A stretch of 64,000 bases of DNA. It comes from Notolepis coatsorum. Lineage: Eukaryota; Chordata; Actinopteri; Aulopiformes; Paralepididae. This document shows positions 22,216 to 34,349 of the stretch, one piece after another. The notes beneath the pieces are model-generated. The model searched no databases, was not told the DNA's origin, and saw only the letters and a program-made list of their open reading frames with translations. The stretch is from the NCBI GenBank assembly GCA_963971535.1, contig OZ020591.1, positions 15,764,623 through 15,828,622 of the forward strand. Direction: 5' to 3'. A program made the position numbers and the translations under genes. Numbering within the stretch: the stretch's first letter is position 1; every line of letters begins with the position of its first letter.

Positions 22216-23480
22216 TGATTGATTGATTGAAAACTTTATTAACAGATTGCAGAATGGGTACAATACAGTACAGCTCAATACACACAATTGTTAAGGGGAT
22301 GCAGACCAGAGAAAGACATTCGTCTTGTTTACATCAGGGTCCCCCATTTTCAATTCATCAGGACATATATGACATACATGACATACAGATAGTCAGTACT
22401 GCTACATCTATACATTTATGACATACCAGATTTGCAAATACAGTACTGTTTGTGATACAGAAGGAGTCAAGAAAAGGGAGTATATACATTTGACGTAGAA
22501 ACTGTACATTGGAGGAGGTTGGGTGGGGGGGGTTGGGTACATTGGGATATTGACAACCATACTGGGTAATTTGCATTGGAGGTGGTTGGGGGGGGGGGGG
22601 CACACTGTATAAACAAGTAAAACTGTACATTGAGGGGGGGGGGGGAGGAGACACTGTACAAACAAACAAAATTGTACATTGAACTATTGACAAAACCATA
22701 CTAGGTAAATGACTGTACATTGGAGGGGGTTGGGTTAGGATATTTACAGGGGCCAGTGTTGAATTGCAGTCTCCCGTAGGTGTCCCTTGAGAGAGGTTTT
22801 GAAAGTGGGTAGTGATCTACATTCCTTTACAGCTTTGGGTAGGGCGTTCCACATTGATGTGGCATAATTGCGAAACGTGTTTAGTCCCTTATTTGAGCCG
22901 AATTGAGCCGAGTCCTGCTGCTGCTGCTGCTGCTCCTCGGTCCTGGTCGTGTCTCTAGTGGGACTGACATCTGAGCCCCGTCCTCCTGCTGATGGAGGCT
23001 CGTCAGGTAGTGACTGAAATGTGTTTTCTAGCTGTATGTCTTCAGTGTTTGAGGGGAGTTCTCCTCTTACTGTGTTGTTAGCAGCGTCCACAGCTGCTTC
23101 TTATCGCTCGTGGTTAGCATAGCCAGCCATTAGCTCCCTCTCGTTTAAACTGCTCCTGTTTCTCAGGGGATGCTATTTGTTTTCGGTCTTGCTCCACGTT
23201 CATTCCAATAGTTACTATTATGTGGTATATCTCGGTAGTTTCCCCCTCTGTATCTGGGGCTAGTGTTCCCTTAGCTGCTGATAGCTTAGCTTGTTGGAGT
23301 CGACTAGATAGCCTCTATTGTTGTCTCACCTTTGGTGTCCATGGTATTGTCGGCTCATTCTCTTCCAAATTAAATGTCTTCGTCTCGAGTACGACTATTA
23401 TCTGTAGATGTCCACAGCAGTCTTTACAGGGGGACATATCCGCGGGGTGATGCAATAGGGTAAATCTGCAGTGCCGCAGA
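22216..23480 (-). mobile_element. LINE family A, internally deleted copy
   Basis: The 3' part (22216-22905) has the attg tail, 3' UTR and a coding remnant ending HLRETAIQHWPL. It is joined at ~22905 to upstream LINE-like sequence. In the minus direction that upstream part offers a possible ORF1-type start, MSPCKDCCGHLQIIVV, near 23430, and a CAG-run (QQQQQQ) at 22916-22935. The RT and endonuclease regions between are absent, so this looks like a recombination or template-switch product. The ORF1 reading is weak. Confidence 0.6.
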
Positions 23481-23485
23481 TTTTG

Positions 23486-25130
23486 TATTTGCAGAATGGG
23501 TACAGTACAGCTCAATACACACAATTGTTAAGGGGATGCAGACCAGAGAAAGACTTTCGTCTTGTTTACATCAGGGTCCCCCATTTTCAATTCATCATAA
23601 CATATATGACACACATGACATACAGATAGACAGTACTGCTACATCTATACATTTATGACATACCAGATTTGCAAAGTATTGTTTGTGATACAAATAGAGT
23701 CCAGAAAAGAGAGTATATACATTTGACGTAAAAACTGTACATTGGGGGAGGTTGGGTAGGTGGGGTGGGGTTGAGTGGCTGGGGGGGGGGGGGGGGGGGG
23801 GGGACGCACTGTACATTTGAGGTGGGGGGGGGGTTGGGTAGGAGGGGAGGGTGGGTGGGGGACACTGTACAACTGTACAAGCAAAACTGTACATTGGTAT
23901 ATTGACAAAGCCATACTTGGTCATTTACTGTACATTGGAGGGGGTTGGGTTAGGACATTTACAGGGTCCAGTTTCGAATTGCAGTCTCCCGTAGGTGTTC
24001 TTTGAGAGTGGTTTTGAAAAGTGGGTAGTGATTCACATTCCTTTACAGCTTTGGGTAGGGCGTTCCACATTGATGTGGCATAATTGCGAAACGGGTTTAG
24101 TCCCTTGTTTGAGCCGAATCTGGGTTTAACATGATTTGTGGAGCTCACTCTGGTGTTGTGATCGTGGTATTCACTGACCTTTGGGAAGTATTTTGACATG
24201 TATAGGTACCTTGTAGGGATGGGTACCGAATTCGGTACTTTTGAGGTACCGAACCGAAACACAACACGTCGGTACTACCGAGTATCGATTCAAGTGAGAT
24301 TTTAGCTTTTTTCTTTTCATGTCAACGTTCACACACACAATAGCTTACCTAGGATTTGACTTGATTCAACAACAAAGCAGTCGGAGCAATGGCAAGCCGA
24401 AAACGGTTGAAATTGTAGTTATTTGAAGTTTGGATTCTTTTTTTTCACGACTGAGGTAGGTAAATAAAAAATGTAGACTAAAGTACCGAAAAAAGGTACT
24501 GTTGGGTACCGGTATCGATTCACAGGTACCGGTACCGTATCGGTTCAAATGTGAAAGGTACCCATCCCTAGTACCTTGGTCGTGTAGTGTATCTTGTAGA
24601 CCAGGCCCATTGCAAGTTGCTGTACTCTGTCATCTACTCTAAGCCATCCTAGGTTGTCAAAGTGGGCAGGGGTGAGGTGGGTTCTAGGAGTAAGGTCAAG
24701 CAGTAGTCTGACCAGTTTGTTTTGTGATGTTTGTAATTTAGTTTTTAGTGCCTTTGAGGTGCTTTGGTACCATGAGGTGCAAGCATAGTCGTAGTACCCT
24801 TGAATGAGTGCTCCTGCCAGAGTTTTCAGGGTATTCTTGTTTACCAGAGAGGAGATCCGGTACAAGAATCGAGTTCGTTGGTTGACTTTTTTTATTACAT
24901 TGGATGCCATTTTGTCACAGGAAAGATTTTCCTCTAGCATGGAACCTAGGTATGTAATTTCATCTTTCCTTGTGACAATATTGTCACCCACTGTAACTGA
25001 GAAGCCGTCGGCCTTGCTGAGTTTGTTATTTGTACCGAAGAGAATGGACTCTGTTTTGGCCAGGTGTAATGATAGTTTGTTGTCAGTGAGCCAGGTGCAG
25101 ATTTTGCCTAGTTCCGAGCTGAGTGCACTA
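23486..25130 (-). mobile_element. LINE family A, 5'-truncated, with nested MITE
   Basis: Reverse-oriented copy with tail-proximal 3' UTR, long G runs (23787-23813), a C-terminal remnant (SMWNALPKAVKECESLPTF) and RT thumb region (LSLHLAKTESILFGTNNKL). The coding part is split by the 357-bp element at 24214-24570. The 5' side ends at ~25130 beside a 160-bp repeat. Coding frames are partly open, so decay is moderate. Confidence 0.85.
24214..24570. mobile_element. hAT MITE (357 bp), TSD gtaccttg
   Basis: Terminal inverted repeats tagggatgggtaccgaattc and its complement, with repeated ggtacc motifs. Flanks share gtaccttg at 24206-24213 and 24571-24578. It sits inside the LINE at 23486-25130 and is therefore younger than it. 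Confidence 0.9.
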
Positions 25131-25286
25131 CTGCGCATGCGAGAAACAAAGTAACATATAATATAGGACACTAGAAACATAAAGTAACATACGGAAAATA
25201 GGACCTAATGTCCAAAATAGCTAAATAGGTACATTTTCACTGAAAGATATCTTTGGTTCTTTTTCAACAAAGAATAATGAATGCTT
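25128..25286. repeat. ~160-bp dispersed repeat
   Basis: From gcactactgcgcatgcgaga to aaagaataatgaatgctt. A near-identical inverted copy lies at 30678-30845. Function unknown. Confidence 0.8.
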
Positions 25287-25764
25287 AAAGGAAAACGCCA
25301 ACATTTTGGGAAATTAGCTTATTTGCCATCTTCCCTGGAGTTAGACAAGAAGATGCATACCTTTTAGGCTTGGGCGGTATAATTTTTTTCATACCGTTAT
25401 ACCATGATGACCTAATACCCCGGTATACGGTATATGACGGTATGACTTTCATTTTCATCAGCGGGGGGGGGGGGGGGGGGGCAACCTGTGTTACCAAGTA
25501 AACAAATCGCGGAGATGGCCAGTTAGCCCGCAGCATCCGAGTGCTACTATCATTAGCTCTCAGAATGGTAGCCAGAAGCCTGCAGCATCCTAGTACTACT
25601 AACGTTAGCTCTCAGAATGGTAGCCAGGAGCCCCGCAGCACCCTAGTACTAGTAACGTTAGTATTGTGTATTCAAAAACGCACCGGACTGCGACGTAACG
25701 TTTTACCGTTTATTTGCTTGCTCCACCAGTGCACAACAGCACTAACTTCGAAGAGTGCCTAAGC

Positions 25765-26012
25765 CTAACCAGTGTAGAAACTGGTGTCGGCCAATCAGAG
25801 AGCGTCCACCAGAAATGCGGCTACGGAAAGTATAGACGCAGCACGCGTCCTAACCAGTGTAGAAACTGTCGTCGGCCAATCAGAGAGCGTCCGCCAGAAA
25901 TGCGGCTACGGAAAGTATAGACGCAGCACGCGTCCTAACCAGTGTAGAAACTGTCGTCGGCCAATCAGAGAGCGTCCGCCAGAAATGCGGCTACGGAAAG
26001 TTTGGACGCAGC
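25765..26012. repeat. 85-bp tandem repeat, three units
   Basis: Each unit reads taaccagtgtagaaactg, then cggccaatcagagagcgtc and aaatgcggctacggaaagt. Each carries one CCAAT core. Units are nearly identical. Confidence 0.9.
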
Positions 26013-26391
26013 ACAACAACACACACTCTCGTTACAACAACGCTTTACGGTATTTTCACAGCACTGTCGCAACATTACCGTAAAGCGTGACCACCGTTGT
26101 GATACACATACACAACAGTTAGCTCTCAGAACAGCCAGTTAGCCCGCAGCACCAGGCAGCAACAGTAAGCGTGTCTCATTTAATTTCCAGTGAAGCGGGG
26201 TTTCCCCTCCTCCTCCTGTGTGTAGACAACCAGCTCTGCGGCTCGCTCCACTAGTGAGGACTGGTCTCGCCATCTGCTGGCGCGTGTGTGCAGTGCACTA
26301 CAACCAACCACTGTCAAAACTCCTGTAATACTGTAATATAAACTGCAACGGATCTGTGATTTTGACGGTATTGATTTTCAATACCGTCGGT

Positions 26392-26739
26392 TAGGGCTGA
26401 ACGATTTTGGGAAATAATCTAATTGCTATTATTCTGACAGATATCGATTGCGATTTGCGATGCGATTATAACATATTTAAAAAAAAATTACAAGAATGTT
26501 GCTGCTTTCTGTAGTCGGGTCCCAACTGCAAAATTACTGTATTATACACTTTTACTATCATGTAGACTATTCTGCTTTGTGTTTACATGTGATGTATTGT
26601 ATACATGCACATTTATTATGTTCTTGTGTGATGTATCGCACATTTTATTGCTGTGTGATGTATTGCAAATGTTATTGCTGTCATCTTGGCCAGGTCTACC
26701 TTGCAAAGGAGATCTTGTATCTCAATGGGACTTCCTGGT

Positions 26740-26808
<69 letters not shown>

Positions 26809-26893
26809 TTTAATTGCAGGCTTGGCGATTTGATAATTGCATCATTCCAAATCGCGATTTAGATAAAAAAAAACGATTAATCGTGCAGCCCTA
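26392..26893. mobile_element. Nested hAT MITE, TSD ccgt(c/t)ggt
   Basis: Ends tagggctgaacgattttggg and the complement of tagggctgcacgattaatcg are inverted. Flanks ccgtcggt (26384-26391) and ccgttggt (26894-26901) differ at one base. It contains an (AT)n run at 26743-26800 followed by a T run. Confidence 0.85.
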
Positions 26894-27090
26894 CCGTTGG
26901 TATTTCTAAATACCCTGGTATACCGTCATACCGCCCAAGCCTAATACCTTTGTTGTCTCTGTGCGTGCGCTTGGGGAACGCCTGCTCCGTTAGCTTAGCT
27001 TAGCTTCATCACTGGAAGTGGGTCAGACTTGTACCCTCAAGTTCCCTACAGTTCCCTACAGTCGCGAAAGGATCCGAACCGATAGAAGTT

Positions 27091-27863
27091 TATGGATACC
27101 ATGACTTAAAATCCTCTTACCTTGACAATTAAAAGCCTCCCCAATTTAGAAAACAGTATTCCCATGGCTGGTGTTGATATGCTGCTACTGTAGCTAACGA
27201 AAACCAACAACCGGACACTCAAGCAGATAACGAGGGTAATAACTTCCGGTCGGGGGGGTTCCAAAATAAAAGAGCGACGTCTGTAGCAGCAGAAATATGT
27301 TTATTTTGTACATTATCTAACGTTAACATGAACCTAAACTAACTTTAGTATACATATGAGATTGGTGAATTCCGATAATGGTTTATTTTCGCTGATCGAT
27401 GATACGTGTGAAAAACATGATCCAATTATCAGCGCCGTTCTAGCTCGCTGTCTTCTCTGAGGCACACACAGCTGCTGCTGCAGTGCACGCCTTGCCCCTC
27501 CCCCTCACAGACCCATGTCAACAAATGCTCCGGCAAGAGTCGAGTCGAGTGCAGCTCCTCTTTCAACATAACAAGCATTAAACAAAATGGCCCAGTCAAC
27601 TATCACTTTAGTTTAATGCATGAGGCGTTGTCTAATGTTATCTAGCTACTGATAGCTCCTGATATCAACGTCTGATATCATCAGTTTGGCGTTTTTTGCA
27701 GTTGTTGGCTATCGTTGGCTAACTAGCTATTGTTCTGTGAGCTAACGTTAGCTACCTAGCTAATGTTACTGTTTAAAATAACCCAGTAAACTATTCACTT
27801 TAGTTTAATACATGAGGCATTGTCTAACGTTATCTAGCTGGCTAGCTACTGATAGTTAGCAAG
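27091..27863. other. hAT-derived debris, no gene
   Basis: Parts (27390-27560) resemble interior sequence of the elements at 28080 and 36276, for example aacatgatccaattatcagc and ctcgctgtctt. No ends or reading frames are resolved. Confidence 0.45.
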
Positions 27864-28353
27864 TAGGGATGGGAATTGATAGGATTTTATCGATACGATT
27901 CCCTTATCGATACCTGCTCAATTTATAATTTAAATAACTAAATTGGAATTGCAACAGAACTAAGCTGGTTAGAATAACAACATGCAACTTGACATTTCTG
28001 ATTGTCATTTATTGTTGAGCCCCCATGTCAGAAAAATACAAAAACTGTAAAAAATAAAACATTAACTATAGCCTACACTCAGGGGGCGAAATTAGAGCCC
28101 GCCACCCGCCATTGGTGCTCAGTTTTTACGTTTGGCGCCTCCCACTGAGAGGTCTGCCCGCCGTGTGGCGGGCAATGGTCATGTGAAAACCGAAAATATG
28201 ATCCAATTCTTAGCGCAGTTCTCACTCGCTGTCTCAGCACAGACATGCAGCGCACCGCTGCTCCTACCCCTCCCGTACCTGTTTCTGTATGCTGCATGTA
28301 AACAGAGGCTATTGCCTCAGACAGTCACCGTGACATTAGTCTAGTCAGAGGGA

Positions 28354-29677
28354 CAGGGGAGGAAACTAACTTTTTGGCTTACCAGCCAACTGACGAGTAG
28401 ATGATTTTTTTTACCAGCCAAACTGATTTCTTTACCAGCCAAAAATAAAATCGCTAATTGTGATAATTACTTCTTTGTCTTCGTCTAAATTGATTTTCAA
28501 TCATAGTAATAATCACACCGTGTCTCTACTCGTTAAAATATTTATTAGCATAAAACATGAATAAGTGTCTCTACTCTCCACAATATTAGCATACAACATG
28601 TATTAATCACACTGTCTCTACTCTTCAAAATATTACATCATTAAATCACATATTAACATGAAAGAGGGAACTATTCCGGACTGGGTTGGGCTGAACTGGG
28701 CAGTGAAAGATGCTTGGTTGGGCTGGTCTAGGTTATACTGGGTTGGGCTGGTTTAGGTTGGACTGAGTTGGGCAGTGAAAGAACCAAGCATTTCACTGTA
28801 ATGTAATAGCTAAATAAAACAACTTGAACTTGACTTGTTACATTTGCACTCTGGTTGTATGCCAAATGTATTCTGGTTGTACTGTACTTGTGCTGTAAGA
28901 TGACAATACATTGGAATCGAATCTCATGTCAACGCTAGGGGTTCAGCAGGTGTATTCTGAATGCCAAGTATGACAACATCACCGTTGTGAAGGGCATATG
29001 GGCGAGTGGTGATATGGGGGGAAACCCGGTAATAATAAAATGTCACTCGGCTGCATTTAAGCAAAGCCGCTCAGTATAGTCCACTATGTTGAACGCGCGT
29101 TATGGTAGCTTGTTACATGCTAGGTAGCTAGCCGGCTAATGCTGGTTGACTTGAGTGAGCCTCACGCCCACTTGTCATTCTCATCCGACTCGAAGGAGAC
29201 ACGTCGCATGCTGTTGTTCGCCCCCATGTCAGACAGACCGCACTTATATATCCGAAAGCGACGACTCTACATGCAATTATTTTCATCCACTGATGTGTTT
29301 TTGTCTAAGTTTGTCTACGTTGTCAAGCCGGTGGCAGGAGTCTGTAGGTCCGCGCGCAGTGATCTGTCCACTTCCCCTAGATGGGCGGCATCTTCTAGAA
29401 AACGAGTGTTCATTGGAGGAGCTTAGAGCGCATCTGTACAACGATGATGTTCATTGGTTATGGTTGGATTATTATGAGGCGCAAATGGGAGGAATCAAGG
29501 GGGGAGTCAGAGTTCGGCTTGTGCCAGTGAGCGAATCAGCAGATTGCAGAATGATTTTTTTGTTTTGTTTTGTAATTACTAGTACTCGCCAGACTGGCGA
29601 GTGCTCTTCATGAATCACTCGCCAAACGTAAAAAATACTCGCATTTGGCGAGTAAAGTGGCCTAATTTCCTCCCCTG
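28354..29677. mobile_element. Nested hAT element, TSD cagaggga
   Basis: Ends caggggaggaaactaac and the complement of caggggaggaaattagg. Flanks share cagaggga at 28346-28353 and 29678-29685. The interior includes a ggttgggctg-rich minisatellite (28680-28790) and a 3'-end-like tail near 28785-28840. No transposase is recognised. Confidence 0.85.
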
Positions 29678-30035
29678 CAGAGGGACCTCCGTGAGCTAAT
29701 GTTAGCTACTGTTACAAAATGACCCAGTCAACTATTCACTTTTAGTTTAATACATGAGGCATTGTGTAACGTTATCCAGCCGGCTAGCTACTAATAGCTC
29801 CCGACATCAACAACTGCTCCAGCAAGTGTCTAGTGCATAATACCTCCGTTGGCTAGGTAGCTCATGTTAGCCCACGTTAGCTCACTAGTCACTACGAAAT
29901 GTCCCAGTAAACTAAATAGTTCAGAGGCGTTGTCCCAACGCCATCCAGCAGTAGCTACAGATAGCTCCTGACATCAATGTCCTACAACATGCGTATTCGA
30001 GCCCCTGGCTTACATCGCATGAGGGCTGCTGAATA

Positions 30036-30262
30036 AGGTCCAGGTGCAGCGCAGGAGAATCCTTTCATGCTGAATGTAGAGTTTAGGGTCCAGGTGCAGC
30101 GCAGACTAATCCTTTCATGCTGAATGTAGAGTTTAGGGTCCAGGTGCAGCGCAGGAGAATCCTTTCATGCTGAATGTAGAGTTTAGGGTCCAGGTGCAGC
30201 GCAGGAGAATCCTTTCATGCTGAATGTAGCGTTTAGAGTCCAGCTGCAGCGCCGGATAATCC
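30036..30262. repeat. ~50-bp tandem repeat, four to five units
   Basis: Units read gtccaggtgcagcgcaggag, then aatcctttcatgctgaatgt and agagtttag. The last unit is diverged. Confidence 0.9.
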
Positions 30263-30553
30263 TTGCTGGAGCTGGAGGCCACTCGAGTATACACACAGAC
30301 AGTGGAGCTGTTTGCAGACAGTGAGGTGGCGATGTCTCGCAGATAATACAACTACAAGTATGATTATATAATATATATATTTTATTAAAAAAAAAATTAT
30401 ATAATTTCTTTTTAATTAAAAAAAAGTTGGCAGGTAAGAAATATGCTTGGCGGGTAGATTCTTCCCATCTACCCGCCACTAGCCGATGAGCCAAAAAGTT
30501 TATTTCGTGCCCTGCCTACACTTAAATAAAATAATGTATTTGAGATTGTGGGG

Positions 30554-30959
30554 GAAAACTGTACATTGGAGGTGGTTGGGGTGGGGGGGGGGAGAAAAAC
30601 TACATTGGAGGCAGGTGAGGGTATAAAAGTCTGTTTTTTTTTCTAGCTCTGGTTTAATTAACCTATATAGTATTACTTTAAGCATTCATTATTCTTCATT
30701 GAAAATTAACCAAAGATGTCTTTTAGTGAAAATGTAAGTACCTATTTCGCTATTTTGGACATTAGGTCCTATTTTCCGTATGTTACTTTATGTTTCTAGT
30801 GTCCTATATTATATGTTACTTTGTTTCTCGCATGCGCAGTAGTGCACAGTACAGGCCCCGACGCACGGTACAGGCCCCGGGCTGCGGCACTGCAGATTTA
30901 TCCTACTCGGGTAATGTCCAATTATGGGGCTAGGCGGCTAAGCTAGTGATGGCTATGCC
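30554..30959. other. LINE-A G-rich fragment plus 160-bp dispersed repeat
   Basis: 30554-30620 resembles LINE-A 3'-UTR (gtacattggaggtggttggg). 30678-30845 is the inverted partner of 25128-25286. The remainder is unassigned. Confidence 0.55.
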
Positions 30960-31268
30960 AAGTTAAACTAGGCTGATTGATTGAAAACTTTAATTAACAG
31001 ATTGCAGAATGGGTGCAGTACAGCTCAATACACACAATTGTTAAGGGGTTGCAGACCAGAGAAAGACTTTCGTCTTGTTTACATCAGGGTCCCCCATTTT
31101 CAATTCATAATAACATTTATGACATACACAACAAACAGATATACAGATATAAAAATCGAATCGAATCATGACATTTATGACATACATAGGGATGGGAATT
31201 GATAAGATTTTATCTATACGGTTCCATTATCGATTCTGCTTATCGATACGATTCTTTATCGATTCCCT

Positions 31269-31815
31269 TAGGGCTGGGCGATATGACCAAAAACGTTATC
31301 GCGATAAAATTATAAAATTATTTTCATATAATTCGATATCGATAATTATCGTCGATATAATGTCTGTCAAGTTTAATTAACTTCTTATGCTGCTGCGAAT
31401 GTCTCGAGTCGAGTTGATGTCGTCATCAGTCCGCGCACGTTAGCAGTTAGCCGACAAGCGGAGTATCTCATGACAATGTAATAAATATGACACTAAAATA
31501 CTCTCTTCCGCCACAATATATTGAAACGACGTCCACTGTATACCACACACATACTCGGCACGTAAATATATAAAACAGCGCCGTGCAAGCTAATTAGCCT
31601 AGCAAGCCTTGTTGTTGAGTGAGTCCTACCTCTGGGTCTCCTTCCGGGTCTCCTTCGCTCTCGGCCATCTCCTTCACTGATTGGTTGTTAGTGCGTGTGC
31701 TCGTATCCAAGCTTGGAAAATCGATATATCGAAACTTTGCGACCACGTTTCATGTTTATTTCGAGGAAATAATTTATCGCGATAGTTATCGTTATCGTTT
31801 TATCGCCCAGCCCTA
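31269..31815. mobile_element. hAT MITE (547 bp), TSD gattccct
   Basis: Ends tagggctgggcgatatgacc and its near complement. Flanks share gattccct at 31261-31268 and 31816-31823. Interior repeats of atcgcgata motifs. Same terminal family as 44582-54296. Confidence 0.9.
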
Positions 31816-33011
31816 GATTCCCTTATTGATTCCTGATCAATTGTGTTGGGTGGAAAAAAATAGTACATACAGGTGTATTAGTGTTAATAACTTACTTTTA
31901 TTTCTTAAATAATCTAAATAAATAATTAACAGAACATACAGCATATACAGTAAACCACACAACATTTTAAATAACCTAAGAACAAAACAAAAAAAATAGG
32001 TAATAACATTTGAACATGTTAAATCACACAGTGCTCCTTTTTTTTTTAAAGGGTATAAGATGGAACCAAAAAAAAAAACTGGCAAATAAAATGAACAATT
32101 CTTCTGCAAAAAAAATAAGCATGTCCGCTTTCTCTGGGAGGATTCTTGATCTTTCTGGGCTAATGGTGTCTCCAGCCATGGAGAACACCCTCTCAGGCGG
32201 GGTGGAAGAAGCCTGAACACAGATTTGACAGCAGGGGCAGAGTGTCTCTCTTTTGCCACCACCAGAGAGCAGCGTCACCTGATATGGGGATGGAAGGCAG
32301 GCATTTGTACAGCTGGACTTCTTGATCCACTCTCTCTGTGGTGGACAGGGTGTGCTGTTGTACTGTTGTCTGCAGCTCTCTGTCCTCCTCTGCAAACAGT
32401 TCCGCCAAGGCTGTCTTGTATTGCTTTACAGGTGGAGTCTGAAATTAAATGGACCATAACCAAATTATTTAGTTTGAAGTTTAATATTTTAATCCATGAT
32501 CTATGATCATCTATGATCATCACAATGAGCTAAGCTTACATAGTTGTCTTCTTCTTCTTCCTTCTCCTCCTCTTCTTCCTCATCACTGTGTGTCTGTCTC
32601 TTGCTCTGATAGCTTGATAAGAAATTCACCATTTAAGTACCACAGAGCCAGAGCCCAGAGAGGAAATGTACCACAATAGAAATGTGCTACAATCAAAGGG
32701 ATTGTCAAATTCAAATACCTCTTCTATGACTGCGGCTGCCTCTGTAGTATTTGCTGCCACTGCTGCTTCCCTCACCCTGTCCCAGATGGCATCCCTATCC
32801 ATTTTGGATTTAAACCTGGGGTCCATCACTGTGGACTCCTCCAGGAAGGTCTGGACATTGTCATCCTTAAGTTTAAAATGGAGGACATGTATAACACAAA
32901 ATTAGGGGGGGAAATGTGACTGAATGTGAATATCCTTTAGTATCTGTGATTATTCGTCATATTCGTGATGAATGAATAAATGTCAGTCACTGTACCTTGT
33001 AGCGTTTAGAG

Positions 33012-34199
33012 TAGGGATATCCCGATCAATTTCTTTTGCTCCAGATCCCGATCATGTTTTTTTTTTTTTTTTTTTTTTTTTTTATATATATATCTACTTT
33101 TTCTCCCATTTTCTATTTGTCTCCCATCCCAATTTTCGTATCATCCAATTCAACCCTCCCCTGTCTTTGAACGCTGTTTCATGCCTCCCACATGCCGGCT
33201 GCAATGTGGACTAAGTCATACATAGCATAGCACGAGAGTCCCCTCTGATACTCGAGGTCCGTGTTCAGTCCTTTAGATTAGCCCCACCGTTCATTGTAAA
33301 CAATGATGCATGTAGTCACTGTGTGTTGTTGTAGCCACCGGGTAAATCGCGATTTTTTTATTGGTTTGTCATGACAAACCAATTACATAATCCAACATAT
33401 GTGTAAAGGCACAACATATTCCAGTTAACAGTATATTTTTTTAATGATTCGTTACGGCGCAATCAATACTTCCATTTGTATAAATTGCGTTCGGGACCTC
33501 CATGTTTTGGGGGTATTCATCAGAAAAATCGGATCCGGGATTCGGCTCCCATCAGTCGGGCAAGAACTGCGGGTTTTCAGCCTCTCTCCTCTCTCTTGGA
33601 GTTTAAGGGGGAGCTTAGTATTCCTGCCTCTGAGGAGCTTGTCGCGGCTCATGCGCATGCGCACGCTCGGCCAATCAGAGAAACGTGGAAGGGCATGTTG
33701 TTTGCCGAAAGTGTTCACGCGCCCCGATCATGTGATTTTGAGTATCTACCGATACCGATCTTTCCCGGTTTTATTTTTTTCCCATCCCAATTTCTCACAT
33801 TACATTTACCATGAAAGTTGACGTTATCCAGGTGAAAAGTTAACTTCATTCAAGCGAGGCATTGCAACCGGAGTAATCTAAAAACTCTGCCTCCAACCTG
33901 CTGCTTCATAAGAGCAATGGCGCCATCGTCTGTAAAAATCAGGTGACTGCAAGTTCTGCAACTAGTGGATGTCCCTCATCCTTGACATAAATCATTTGAT
34001 GTATAATTAAATCAAAGGAAATGCGTTTGTTTTGGCAAAATTCTTCTGCTCTGTGTGACAATAAATAAATGAATGATGATATGCAATTTAAAACCAAAAC
34101 TAAGGCCTCAGTATGAGTTTAAGACGTGAACATGGTCATGTTTGTTGAATAAAAAATAAAAATAATAATAAATCACGCGATCGGATCAGGACATCCCTA
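33012..34199. mobile_element. Non-autonomous hAT element, TSD gttt(a/g)gag
   Basis: Ends tagggatatcccgatcaat and the complement of tagggatgtcctgatccgat. Flanks gtttagag (33004-33011) and gtttggag (34200-34207) differ at one base. It splits a transposase exon. The interior includes a long T run (33058-33083) and a block (33340-33720) with a CCAAT core that recurs near 62040-62180. Confidence 0.85.
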
Positions 34200-34349
34200 G
34201 TTTGGAGAGATCGTTCCAAATCAACTCCTTGATGCTCCTCACGAATGTGGAGTCCTCCACCTGGACTGTAAAATGTTCCTGCAACTTCTGGAGGATGGGA
34301 AGAATCTGGCCACAGGTTGGACTTTTGTCACTGCACAAACTCTTCTGCC

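Larger units (their letters stand above)
25365..26943. mobile_element. Non-autonomous hAT element, TSD ataccttt
   Basis: Ends taggcttgggcggtata and its complement are inverted. Flanks share ataccttt at 25357-25364 and 26944-26951. Inside are a G run, diverged ~56-bp units with ttagctctcagaatggtagc, an 85-bp triple repeat and a further nested element. It is a relative of the element at 34350-35650. Confidence 0.85.
25287..27090 (+). mobile_element. TTAA-type element, second member, heavily interrupted
   Basis: It begins after TTAA (25285-25288 region) with aggaaaacgccaacatttt and continues to ccctggagttagacaagaag. It then resumes after the insertion with tgttgtctctgtgcgtgcgc and gcttcatcactggaagtggg. 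It aligns with the non-duplicated part of 12724-13248. The right end is not clear. Confidence 0.55.
28080..30514. mobile_element. Non-autonomous hAT element, TSD cctacact
   Basis: Ends cagggggcgaaattagagcc and the complement of cagggcacgaaataaac. Flanks share cctacact at 28072-28079 and 30515-30522. It contains a nested element (28354-29677) and a ~50-bp tandem array. Confidence 0.85.
27864..30553. mobile_element. hAT fragment (same family as 31187-39851), interrupted
   Basis: Begins tagggatgggaattgatagg like the large hAT at 31187. Its body matches 37950-38100 (aacaacatgcaacttgacat). It is interrupted by the element at 28080-30514 and loses similarity near 30553. No right end. Confidence 0.65.

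Noticed and set aside
22358-23924. Proline-rich open frames on the minus strand (PPPPP runs), also at 5904-6193, 22408-22720 and 63036-63496
   Set aside because: They are translations of G or C homopolymer runs in LINE-A 3' UTRs, with repeated CTVSPPP-type text from the same UTR. They are not genes.
26496-26833. Frame ending in IYIYIY repeats
   Set aside because: Translation of an (AT)n microsatellite in a non-coding MITE.
29139-29613. Two overlapping plus-strand frames of 95 and 152 codons
   Set aside because: They lie inside a non-autonomous hAT element, show no domain, and compete in different frames.
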